Made by a program: the position numbers and the translations under genes. Source: Rutidosis leptorrhynchoides (Eukaryota > Streptophyta > Magnoliopsida > Asterales > Asteraceae). From it: a stretch of 64,000 bases of DNA. Positions 22,896-32,155 of this stretch are shown piece by piece. Location: assembly GCF_046630445.1 (NCBI RefSeq), contig NC_092337.1, positions 368,918,001 through 368,982,000 of the forward strand, written 5' to 3'. Under the pieces are notes generated by a model. The model was not told where the DNA came from. It searched no databases and was given only the letters and a program-made list of their open reading frames with translations. The first letter of the stretch is position 1. Each line of letters starts with the position of its first letter.

Positions 22896-23833
22896 TTCTC
22901 GTTGTTGGATTGCATAGCAAGTGCAGTTGAGGTGATTGGCTCACATGAGTTGTGCTCTTTCTATTATTCCTCTTGTCTTATCATGCTATATGCCTTATCA
23001 GTTGTAGACATTGGCCGCATTAAGAGGATTTGGCCTCTAATGTTTGAAAAACATTCATCTAAGCCCATGAGGAATAGTATTAAACACTTTCTTTAATCCC
23101 TTTTCACCATTTGTTCTACCATTCTCACTGCTGCAAATTCAAGTACATGTATAAGGTGCTTCAAGTGCATTCATTTCATCCCATTATTCCTTTAATTTTA
23201 GTAGTAAACTTCAATTGTGGTGTATTCTTGTTTCAACCGTGTGATCTCATTTGTCAATTGATAGCTCCTTTGTCCATCTTTTGTGAATAGTGTTCTTATG
23301 ATTCTTCCTTCTACAATTCTGCTGCACTTTTGACAAGGTTCTAGTGATTTTTTTATTTAATATGTTATAGTGTTGAGAATCCAGGAAATGATCATGTCAT
23401 TTGTTCTCTCCTATAGTGCTCTTAGGTTTGAAGTTGCTCCCGGTTCAATTAGCTTACCAATCATCCACAACTTGTTTTTGGCATTCAATGTGATCATGAT
23501 TGATCTCTTCCATTAATTGTAGTTATTGCGTCGGTAAGTTTCTTTGATATGGCAATTAGGCTAGGATAATCATTTTGATGCAGATACAATGGATGGTTTA
23601 GTGAATTAATATCTTATTATATTGAAGATGCACTGATTGTCATTTTAATTTTGGTTTAACTGAAAAGATTGTAATGAATCAATTTAAGAAATTGAAAGAA
23701 TCTGATTGTTTTTATTGATTCAGAAAAGACTGTAATGAATCAGATTAAGTAAGTGATTTGGTTGCAGAAGTGTGGTTGATTGTTCGACTTTAATAGAGTT
23801 CGGCCAGAAAATAAACGAAATTAAGGAGCCATA
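22896..23833 (-). pseudogene. Copia gag remnant
   Basis: On the minus strand several gag words of the copia UBN2 type can be read across frame breaks: ITLNAKNKLWMIGKLIEP near 23440-23495, NDMIISWILNTI near 23350-23390, SAAEL near 23310-23325, KGAIN near 23255-23270, and KAYSMIRQEE near 22965-22995. The order is correct for gag reading leftward from the primer site. There are many stops, and the middle has decayed to non-coding sequence. Confidence 0.75.
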
Positions 23834-23845
23834 GCTCTTGTACCA
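23834..23845 (-). other. Primer-binding site of the decayed copia element
   Basis: The minus strand reads TGGTACAAGAGC directly next to the 5' LTR, close to the initiator tRNA-Met site TGGTATCAGAGC. This fixes the inner edge of the right LTR and the minus orientation. Confidence 0.7.
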
Positions 23846-24140
23846 TAACAATAAATTGAAATTAACAAAATTTTATAATGAATTGAATTAGTTGCAACTG
23901 AATATGATTTACAGACTATATATAATTTTGGTGATCTTCTAACTCTCATAACTGATATTTGACTTTCGTTGACTTTTGTAACTGACTTCTAACTAACTTA
24001 ACAAATTATACACCACTGCCATATACAATCACTTTGAGCTAAATGACTTATGTATTTGCTTACTTGAGATGATATAATCTTGTTGAATGAGTTGGCGATA
24101 CTTGGTTCGCTTTTAATGTTATTTGCTACTGGTGCCTCCA
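23846..24140 (-). repeat. 5' LTR of the decayed copia element
   Basis: It is the homologue of 15680-15975 and carries the same TATATATAATT, TTGACTTTTGTAACTGACTT and CTTTGAGCTAAATGACTT blocks. Substitutions and small indels between the two LTRs are frequent, so this is the oldest datable element in the window by eye. Confidence 0.8.
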
Positions 24141-24547
24141 TTACTAAAGCATTTATGCTTCAACTTAAATTAAGAAGCTAGGAAAATCACGAACAAGTGT
24201 TGTGCTCTTGCTTATCATCTTCTTGTACTAGAAACGTGTCACCAGTTTTCCAATCAATTATAAACATATTTAAATCAGGACAAAATAAAAAACTCTGAAT
24301 TGATTCTCCATCTTCTTGTTTCAAAACTACCGATGAACCCCAAATTGAAAAGATATTCACTTGTACCCTATTTTGCTTGTTATTATCGTTCTTAATTGAA
24401 TATTGATAATTGATAATTGATGTAATAACACTAATGCATCTGACTCAACATTTTAATGTTTAATGCCTATTTTATAATTGAACACGGTTATCATCATTTT
24501 GTTTACGCTTATATTTTAGATTGTTGGTGTTTAATCGTTATTTTATA

Positions 24548-24834
24548 TTCACTCCGCCCCACAAAGAATTTCCCCTAACAAAAAAATATGAATTTAATAT
24601 ATCTTATTAAAATGTCTATTTTGTCATTATTTTAATATGTTATCCGGATTAGATAGTTTTCTAAGTAGAGTAATAAGAGAAGAAAGTATGAGTAAATGTT
24701 TTGCTAACTTGCGTACATAAAAATGGTAGAATTGAAGTTTCAGTGACTTTTTATTGTTAATTTGAATAAAGGACATTTAATTTGTGACATATATAAATAG
24801 TAATATGAACTGTTTTTATGAGACGGGGGAAGTA
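24548..24834. mobile_element. Stowaway-like MITE, degraded
   Basis: The left end reads CACTCCGCCCCACAAAG and the right end, reverse-complemented, ACTTCCCCCGTCTCATAAA. Both derive from the CTCCCTCCGTCCCA inverted repeat of Stowaway elements. TA lies at both borders, the expected target duplication. The 285-bp body is AT-rich and non-coding. Confidence 0.65.
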
Positions 24835-25290
24835 TCGCATGTTTATTGATTTGTTGGTGAATTAGTTTTTGGTAGAAAAATTGCTTGGTAAGAGCCTCAA
24901 TTTTTTGCATGTAAAAATGTAATTTGATTTAATATATGAAGGGTAAATTGGTTCAAAAAATATATCTGATGATGTATGACAAATAAAAGGTTGTGTACCG
25001 CTTTCCTTTTAGAAAATGTCACCCCCGAAGTCTTTTTAAAAGGGAGTATATAATTAAGGTTGCTAATTAAGATATTACAACAATCTTTTTAGCAATTACA
25101 AAATCGGATTAGAATATATATAGTAAAACAACTCATTTATTAATCTATACAACTAAAATTGTGATTTGTGATTTTTTACCATTATAAGAAAGACATATTT
25201 TTAGTTAACCGTCTATAAAAGCTGATAAATGTTGTTATTTTACTTTTATATACTTAATAATATTTAATATTCAATTTAATAATTCGATAA
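24835..25290. other. AT-rich stretch, nothing recognised
   Basis: I see no gene, repeat end or RNA gene here. A short AAAAGGGAGTATATAATT near 25037-25055 could be the remnant of another Stowaway end but has no partner. Confidence 0.5.
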
Positions 25291-25440
25291 TGAAATGACC
25301 CCTGGAACCACGGGTTTGTTTAAATGAACATTTTAATGATATATTTTAGGTATTAATTGAACGTAAATGCTAAAGTCATTTAGTTTAATGACCCGTGGAA
25401 CCACAGAGTCCGACTAAGAAACTCGTCAGCTGAACAATTC
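25291..25440 (-). mobile_element. Helitron-like terminal fragment
   Basis: This 150-bp sequence recurs at 59664-59800. Its left part contains CCCCTGGAACCACGGG, a hairpin, and the related copy has CTAG seven bases farther out. Read on the minus strand, that is the hairpin plus CTAGT arrangement of a Helitron 3' end. A second CCCGTGGAACCAC block follows at about 25390. This copy has lost CTAG. Confidence 0.5.
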
Positions 25441-25494
25441 ATCAAACACCTAAAATGCATATTAAACAATCCACATCCAATCATAAGAGATAAT

Positions 25495-25863
25495 TGTTAT
25501 AATAATAATAATAATATAGATATGGATAGTCAATTTTGGTGTATACATATAGTCAATTTTGGTACACAAAGTATGTATTTTTATATTGAGATTTTAGGCT
25601 ATAAATACTCATGAATGCAAGCATTAAACTTGCACCATTTCTCACACTTACAAAGTGTTTCTTTCTTTCTCTCCATTATCATCTTTGTTCTTACACTTCA
25701 TTATTAGTATTCTAAATCAAGAATCAAATCACTAAAGGTAGTTATAAGCCTACTGAATTATAACATCAAGAATCAAACCACTAAAGGTAGTTATAAGCCT
25801 ACTGAATTATAACATCAAGAATCAAACCACTAAAGGTAGTTATAAGTCTACTGAATTATAACA
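25495..25863 (+). repeat. 5' LTR of the young copia element
   Basis: It starts TGTTATAATAATAATAATAA and ends GAATTATAACA. A TATA box (TATAAATA) is at 25600-25607. The 3' part holds three tandem copies of an approximately 45-bp unit, ATCAAGAATCAAA...GAATTATAAC, at about 25726-25863. The TATA position puts these in the transcribed R/U5 part. Confidence 0.95.
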
Positions 25864-26246
25864 CGTTATCAGCACGATAATCTTAATACTAAATATGGTT
25901 GGCTCTGCCACCAAAATGATATATGGTCGGTTATACCACCAAAATGATATATGGTCGGTTATACCACCAAAATGATATATGGTCGGTTATACCACCAGAA
26001 TGATATAGGTCGGTTATACCACCTGAAAAAATATATGGTCGACACTGTCGCCAAATTTTCATTTATGTTTACTAATATTTATATTTTTGTTATATAACAT
26101 TTATTTATGATTGCTTACACATGGTCGACACTGTCACCTACTTATCATTTATGTTATATTAAATTTATGTTTAATGTTTATATACTTATGAATATAAATT
26201 GACTCTAATTTATCATGATGTTTGTTTTAATTTTTGATAATAGAAA
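25864..26246 (+). other. Copia leader: primer-binding site and 28-bp tandem repeats
   Basis: CGTTATCAGCACGA (25864-25877) follows the LTR directly and is the primer-site sequence common in one group of plant copia elements. From 25893 to 26032 come five tandem copies of a 28-bp unit, ATATGGTCGGTTATACCACC plus AAAATGAT. A partial sixth follows, and a diverged copy (ATGGTCGACACTGTCACC) lies near 26122. The array is inside the RNA leader before gag, near where packaging signals usually lie. Confidence 0.85.
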
Positions 26247-27281
26247 ATGTCGAATCTGGAAAAGCTTAAATTTACTCCTTTAGAATCAACTGGAAACAAC
26301 TACATGCCATGGGTTATAAAAGTAAAAATGCATCTTAAATCAATGGGCATTCTTGAAACCATAAATGAAAACAACACTTGTTCTGAAAAAGAACAAGCTA
26401 CGGCATGTTGCTTTATTCATCAACATATTGATGAATGCTTACAAAATAATTATGTGACTGTAGAAGATCCCCATGTTTTATGGGAAGGTCTCAAAAGCAG
26501 ATTCAATAATCAAAGAGAAATTTTACTTCCAGCTGCAATGGAACAATGGAGAACATTAAGGTTCCAAGACTTTAAGAAAGTAAATGAATACAGCTCAGCT
26601 CTGTATAATACATGTTCACAACTTAAATTCTGTGGACATGAAATTAGTGATGCAGACATGATGGAGAAAACTTTCTCCACAATGAATGCTGCAAACATCA
26701 CAGTGCAAAGAAATTTGAGAATGCTAAAGTTCAAAACATATCCTGAACTTAATTCATATCTCTTAGTTGCAGAGCAAAATGATGAGCTATTAATGAAAAA
26801 TCAGCAATCCCGTCCTACTGGTACACTTGCAATCCCTGAAGCAAATACTGCAAATAATTATAAACAGGGACAAGGACGCGGGCAAGGTCGTGGTTATAAT
26901 AACCATCACCATCATCATGCCAAAAGCCATAACTATGGTAGAAACCATCCTTATGGTAATGGTAATGGGCGTGGACGTGGTCGTGGTCGTGGCCGTGGTG
27001 GTCAAAGAAATAGTAATCCACGAAAATATAAATATCAACCACAAAACAAGCCCATTAAACAAGATGTTGAAGAAAATTCTTCTAAAAATTCTGAAGAATC
27101 TTGCTACAGATGTGGTAGAATGGGCCACTGGGCTAATACTTGCCGAACATCTAAACATCTTGTTAAGATGTATCAGGATTCGCTGAAAGGTAAAGAAAAG
27201 GAAGTAAATTTTGTGGATAATATTGATCCAACAGTCACTGAGAAACCATCTGATTTATATGAAGATTTCTTGAATGTTTAA
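26247..27281 (+). CDS. Copia Gag (nucleocapsid) protein
   Basis: This intact 344-residue frame encodes the particle protein that coats the retrotransposon RNA in the cytoplasm. Residues 1-190 fit the UBN2-type gag of plant copia elements (YMPWVIKVKMHLKSMGI near 19-35, CFIHQHIDECL near 54-64, LWEGLKSRFNNQREI near 78-92). Residues 210-260 are a His/Gly/Arg-rich region with an RGRGRGRGRG run. A CCHC zinc knuckle, CYRCGRMGHWANTC, lies near residues 287-300. The start at 26247 follows the leader and is the first ATG of the frame. The TAA at 27279-27281 separates gag from pol, which is in the same phase 63 bases on. All domains look functional. Confidence 0.95.
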   Translation: MSNLEKLKFTPLESTGNNYMPWVIKVKMHLKSMGILETINENNTCSEKEQATACCFIHQHIDECLQNNYVTVEDPHVLWEGLKSRFNNQREILLPAAMEQWRTLRFQDFKKVNEYSSALYNTCSQLKFCGHEISDADMMEKTFSTMNAANITVQRNLRMLKFKTYPELNSYLLVAEQNDELLMKNQQSRPTGTLAIPEANTANNYKQGQGRGQGRGYNNHHHHHAKSHNYGRNHPYGNGNGRGRGRGRGRGGQRNSNPRKYKYQPQNKPIKQDVEENSSKNSEESCYRCGRMGHWANTCRTSKHLVKMYQDSLKGKEKEVNFVDNIDPTVTEKPSDLYEDFLNV

Positions 27282-27344
27282 GTTGTGTGTCTTTTGAAAA
27301 ATAAACGATTTAATATCGTCTGTCTTTGTCATTATGTTTGCTAA

Positions 27345-28943
27345 ATGTTTCAGTACTATCTATTTGCGTTTAAAATATTGTGTAATATTAATGTACTCAC
27401 TATTTATTTCTTATATATGAAGTTCAATATGAATTTTGCTGGAATACAACATCAATCAAGTGGTGGAGATCTCTGTATAGCAGACAGTGGAACTACACAC
27501 ACTATACTTAAATCCGAGAAATATTTTATTGATCTAAAACCAACGGAAGGAACTATACATACAATATCAGGACCTGCTAACTTGATAAAAGGGATAGGAA
27601 AGGCAAATTTCATACTACCAAATGGTACAAAATTTTTAATAAATGATGCCTTATTTTCTCCCAAGTCAAGCAGAAATTTATTGAGTTTCTCCGACATATA
27701 CCTTAACGGGTATGATTATCAGTCAGTGACAACAGAAAATGAGAAATATTTAAGTATCACTGACAAGAGTCATGTGGTTGAAAAACTGCCAAGACTTAGT
27801 TCTGGATTACATTATACACATATAAATGTACCAGAAATACATATGGTAGTTAACGAAAAATATATTGATCCTGGTGTATTCAGTTTATGGCATAACAGAT
27901 TAGGCCATCCAGGATCAACAATGATGAAAAGGATTATTGAATGTACTCATGGACATCCACTAAAGGATAGAAAAATCCATCATGATACAATGGTTCCATG
28001 TACATCTTGCTCTCTTGGAAAATTGATAACTAGACCCTCACCACTTAAGGTTGAGAAAGAATCACCAATGTTTCTTGAAAGAATTCAAGGTGATATATGT
28101 GGACCAATTCATCCACCATGTGGACCATTTAGATATTTCATGGTTCTAATAGACGCATCTAGCAGATGGTCTCATGTTTGTCTGTTATCAAGCCGTAATG
28201 TGGCATTTGCAAAATTTCTTGCCCAAATTATTAAATTGAGAGCTCATTTTCCTGATTACACCATTAAAAGGGTGAGACTTGATAATGCTGGTGAATTTAC
28301 ATCTCAAGCATTTAATGACTATTGCATGTCTATAGGAATTGTTGTTGAACATTCTGTTGCTCATGTGCATACACAAAATGGTTTAGCCGAGTCATTGATT
28401 AAACGTTTACAGTTAATCGCTAGACCATTGATAATGAGAACAAAACTCCCTGTATCTATATGGGGTCATGCAATTTTACATGCTGCTGCATTGATTCGCA
28501 TCAGACCAAGTGCAAGTCATAAATATTCCCCCCTACAACTTGCTTTTGGTCAAGAGCCAAATATTTCCCATCTTAGAACATTTGGTTGTGCAGTGTATGT
28601 TCCAATTGCGACACCACAACGTACAAAAATGGGTCCTCAAAGGAGGTTGGGAATATATGTTGGATATGAAACATCTTCAATATTAAGGTATATTGAACCT
28701 ATGACAGGTGACGTTTTTACAGCACGTTTTGCTGATTGTCATTTTAATGAAACATTGTTCCCTAGATTAGGGGGAGAAATGAAAAATAAAGAAAATGATG
28801 TTTCATGGTGTGAACCTCAATTAAAGTATCTTGATCCTCGCACAAAAGAATGCGAGACAGAAGTTCAAAAGATAATGCATATACAAGAACTTGCAAATCA
28901 ATTGCCTGATGCATTTACAGATACAAAAACGGTGACAAAATGA
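27345..28943 (+). CDS. Copia Pol, N-terminal part: protease and integrase (cut by insertion)
   Basis: The frame starts in the gag-pol spacer; the first 25 or so residues are probably not native. A retropepsin with the active site CIADSGTTHTI (Asp47, nt 27483) is followed by a GAG-pre-integrase block, LWHNRLGHPGSTMMKRI. The integrase core has the D-D-E triad: GDICGP, then RYFMVLIDASSRWSHV, then RLDNAGEFTS with HTQNGLAESL. All residues of the triad are present. A second conserved block near residues 415-470 includes LRTFGCAVYVP and GIYVGYETSSI. The native frame ends at 28940, where the nested element begins; the last codon is in foreign sequence. Integrase inserts the cDNA into the host genome. 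Confidence 0.95.
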   Translation: MFQYYLFAFKILCNINVLTIYFLYMKFNMNFAGIQHQSSGGDLCIADSGTTHTILKSEKYFIDLKPTEGTIHTISGPANLIKGIGKANFILPNGTKFLINDALFSPKSSRNLLSFSDIYLNGYDYQSVTTENEKYLSITDKSHVVEKLPRLSSGLHYTHINVPEIHMVVNEKYIDPGVFSLWHNRLGHPGSTMMKRIIECTHGHPLKDRKIHHDTMVPCTSCSLGKLITRPSPLKVEKESPMFLERIQGDICGPIHPPCGPFRYFMVLIDASSRWSHVCLLSSRNVAFAKFLAQIIKLRAHFPDYTIKRVRLDNAGEFTSQAFNDYCMSIGIVVEHSVAHVHTQNGLAESLIKRLQLIARPLIMRTKLPVSIWGHAILHAAALIRIRPSASHKYSPLQLAFGQEPNISHLRTFGCAVYVPIATPQRTKMGPQRRLGIYVGYETSSILRYIEPMTGDVFTARFADCHFNETLFPRLGGEMKNKENDVSWCEPQLKYLDPRTKECETEVQKIMHIQELANQLPDAFTDTKTVTK

Positions 28944-30803
28944 TAGTGTTCCAAATGAACATATATTTAGTAGCAATATCGTTCCAATATGTAAAGTTTT
29001 TAAATGTAATTTCCTTATTTTTAGCTGTAATAGTTAAATAAATAAGTGCGAAGACGAAAGACGCAAATCGCTCGAAAATGAAGATTTAAAGACAAAAACG
29101 AAGATTTGAAAGACCAAAACGTCCAAAAAACTCAAATGTACAAGATACAATCAAAAAGGTTCAAATTATTGATGAAGAACGTCTAAAAATGACAAGAGTA
29201 CAAGTTACAAAACGCAAAGTACAAGATATAAAATTGTACGAAAGGACGTTCGAAAATCCGGAACCGAGGCATGAACCAACTTTCAGCGCTCGACGCAACG
29301 GTGTAAAAATTACGAGTCAACTATGCACAAGAATAAAATATAATATTTAAATAAATCATAATAAGAATAATATTAAATAATAAAAAGTTGTTAATTGAGC
29401 ATAGTTCAGGGGTCGTAAATGAAAATTCAAATTACAATTTAGCCTATAAAAGGAACGATTGTAACGATGAGAAAAAAGAATTTATTTTCGATCTTTTTTT
29501 TTTTTGTTCGATCAATTATCAATATCAATTATCAATATCTATATTCTATATCTCTATCATAATGTTAATGTAATAAGATATAACAATAATCTTAATTTTA
29601 AGTTTAAATTATGATAATAATAAGATTTATGATAGAGATCATTTGAGTGTGTAAGTCGAAATTCTGTCCGTGTAACGCTACGCTATTTTTAATCATTGTA
29701 AGTTATGTTCAACCTTTTTACATTAATGTCTCGTAGCTAAGTCGTTATTATGCTTATTTAAAACGAAGTAATCATGATGTTGGGCTAATTACTAAAATTG
29801 GGTAATTGGGCTTTGTACCATAATTAAGGTTTGGGCAAAAGACCGACACTTGTGGAAATTGAACTATTGACTATTAATAGATGGGGGGTATTGTCTAATT
29901 GAGTGACAACTCATTGGAGTCTGTCGAACCTATCTTCAAATTAATTAACCTAATAATTAATAATGATTATGGTTGTCCTATTTAGTGACGTTCATATGGA
30001 ATCTGTTATAATCATTTAATTAATCAATTGGGTTGGGTAATTGATTATTCAAACTGTTCAAGTGGATGAATTAATATTCATAAACTAATTAAAACAGGGG
30101 TGGATTACATACAGTGATAACTGGTGTAATTGTTGACAGAAGTGATAACTGCGTCACAGTTTAAATCCTTAATCAGTTGGAATATTTGACTTCGGGTATA
30201 AGGGTAATTTGACGAGGATACTCGCACTTTATATTTATGACCGATGGACTATTATGGACAAAAACCAGATAGACGTATCAAATAAACCAGGACAAAGGAC
30301 AATTAACCCATGGTAATAAATTAAAATCAACACGTCAAACATCATGATTACGGAAGTTTAAATAAGCATAATTCTTTTATTATATTTCTCACCGTATCTT
30401 TATTTACTGTCATTTTATTACTCGCAATTTTATTTACTGTCATTTTATTTATTGTCATTATTTTACGCACTTTAATTATCGTCATTTATCTTTACGCTTA
30501 AAATATAGAATCGACAAACCGGTCATTAAACGGTAAAACCCCCCTTTTATAATAATATTACTACTTATATAATTATATATATTTTGTATAAATATAGTTA
30601 AAAATATAGTAAGTATCACCAGCTCCCTGTGGAACGAACCGGACTTACTAAAAACTACACTACTCTACGATTAGGTACACTGCCTATAGTGTTGTAGCAA
30701 GGTTTAGGTATATCCCATCCGTAAATTAATAAAACTTGTGTCATATTTTGTAGTATTTTGTATTAAAAATAATACTATTTCGTACCCTCACGCTACATCA
30801 TCA
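28941..30803 (+). repeat. 5' LTR of the nested TR-GAG
   Basis: It begins TGATAGTGTTCC and ends CTACATCATCA. A TATA box (TATAAAAG) at 29445-29452 marks the likely promoter. The 61-codon frame starting at 29388 occurs identically in the other LTR and is not a gene. The segment 30400-30480 repeats TTTATTTACTGTCATTTTAT-like words three times. Confidence 0.95.
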
Positions 30804-31211
30804 AGTTTTTGGCGCCGCTGCCGGGGAGCGCTAAAACGCTATATTTTTAATTATAATAATATTGAAATAAAATATAATAATATAATAATATTGAAATAGA
30901 ATATAATAATATAATAATATTGAAATAGAATATAATAATATAAAAATATTTAAGAATCTTTACGTAAATTTTAAAAAAAAAAAAAGTCGTATTTATTAAA
31001 TACTTCAGGGGTATATTATGTAACTTATAATTAATAATTGCTATCATGTCGCTTTCATGTAAATAGTAAATTAATTAATTTATTTTCATTTACTATTCAT
31101 GAATAGTAAATGAATTAAAAAAAAAAAAAAAAAAAGTTTTGAAAAAAAAATTATAATTATAAAAAAATTATTAATTTGTAAAAAAAAAATCGTTTTTAAA
31201 AAAAAAAATCG

Positions 31212-31250
<39 letters not shown>

Positions 31251-31251
31251 G

Positions 31252-31283
<32 letters not shown>

Positions 31284-32155
31284 TTTTGTGTAAAAAAAAA
31301 ATCGTTTTTTTTTTAAAAGAAAAAAAAAATTCGTTTTAAAAAAAAAATTTGTAAAAAAAAAAAATCGTTTTTTTTTAAAAAATTTTAAAAAAAAAAAAAG
31401 CGAAAAAAAAAAAAAAAAAAAAAAAAAAACGTAAAAAAAAAACGTAAAAAAAAAAAAATTATAAAAAAATATATTTTTAAAATTTTGTCTATAAAAAAAA
31501 ATGTTTTTTTTTAGTTTTATTACCTTTAGATTTTTAGACTATAGTCGCAACTTTTAGTATTAAGTTTAGTTTTGCCATAGTTATTTTTATACTTTTAGAT
31601 TTTTAGGCTTTGCCGTAAAATCCCTTAAGTGCTTTTTCTTTAGACTAAGATTTAGGTGCCTTAAAATTTTGCGACGCCGTGTTAAAATTTTAGTATCCTT
31701 TTAAGTAATTCCCGTTTTTCGTTTAGAATCCCTTTTTAATTTTAGACGCGCTACAATTTTCTTATTTTTCGACCTTTTATTTTTTTCAACCATTTTTATT
31801 TTTCAATTTTTTTTTCCGACGCACTCTTTTTCTCTCTTATTTCTCGCTATTCTAGTTTTAGGACATAGATTTTTATTCTACTTCTTATCTAAATTTCTTA
31901 AAATTACGAAAATTTATTTTAAGTGGTTAAATTAATAGACATCAAAATTTTCTGGTTCGTAGTAATAGTTGGATTTGTACGTGGACCGGGTTATTGGAGC
32001 CAAACAGTCCTCAATTATATTGAGACCAAACGAATCCTGCCCCTCTGCTGCATCTTTTGGCTATTCGAAACGTGGGCAAAATCAGAAAAGTCTATTGATT
32101 GGATAACTTATTATAATTTTTCTTTCCTTTTAAAAACTAATAGGATATTCAGTGA
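30804..32155 (+). other. TR-GAG primer site and long A-rich leader
   Basis: The primer-binding site TTTTTGGCGCCGCTGCCGGG starts three bases after the LTR. A roughly 1.35-kb leader follows. From 30845 to 30950 there are three copies of an AATATAATAATATTGAAATA-type unit. From about 31110 to 31500 the strand is almost pure A with short TCGTTTTTTT and CGT interruptions. The rest resembles an untranslated region. No coding frame is convincing. Confidence 0.85.

Larger units (their letters stand above)
15680..24140 (-). mobile_element. Decayed Ty1/copia retrotransposon, minus strand, split by later insertions
   Basis: Matching 290-bp LTRs at 15680-15975 and 23846-24140 bound a minus-strand series of gag, integrase, reverse transcriptase and RNase H remnants in copia order. 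A Met-type primer site lies next to the right LTR. All frames are heavily broken. Two blocks of foreign sequence split it: 18791-20632 between integrase and the gag end, and about 20790-22895 inside gag. I could not define a clear target duplication, so outer ends are good to about 10-15 bp. Confidence 0.85.

Noticed and set aside
29388-29573. 61-codon frame repeated at 37693-37878
   Set aside because: It is in both LTRs of the nested element; it overlaps the promoter region and has no domain.
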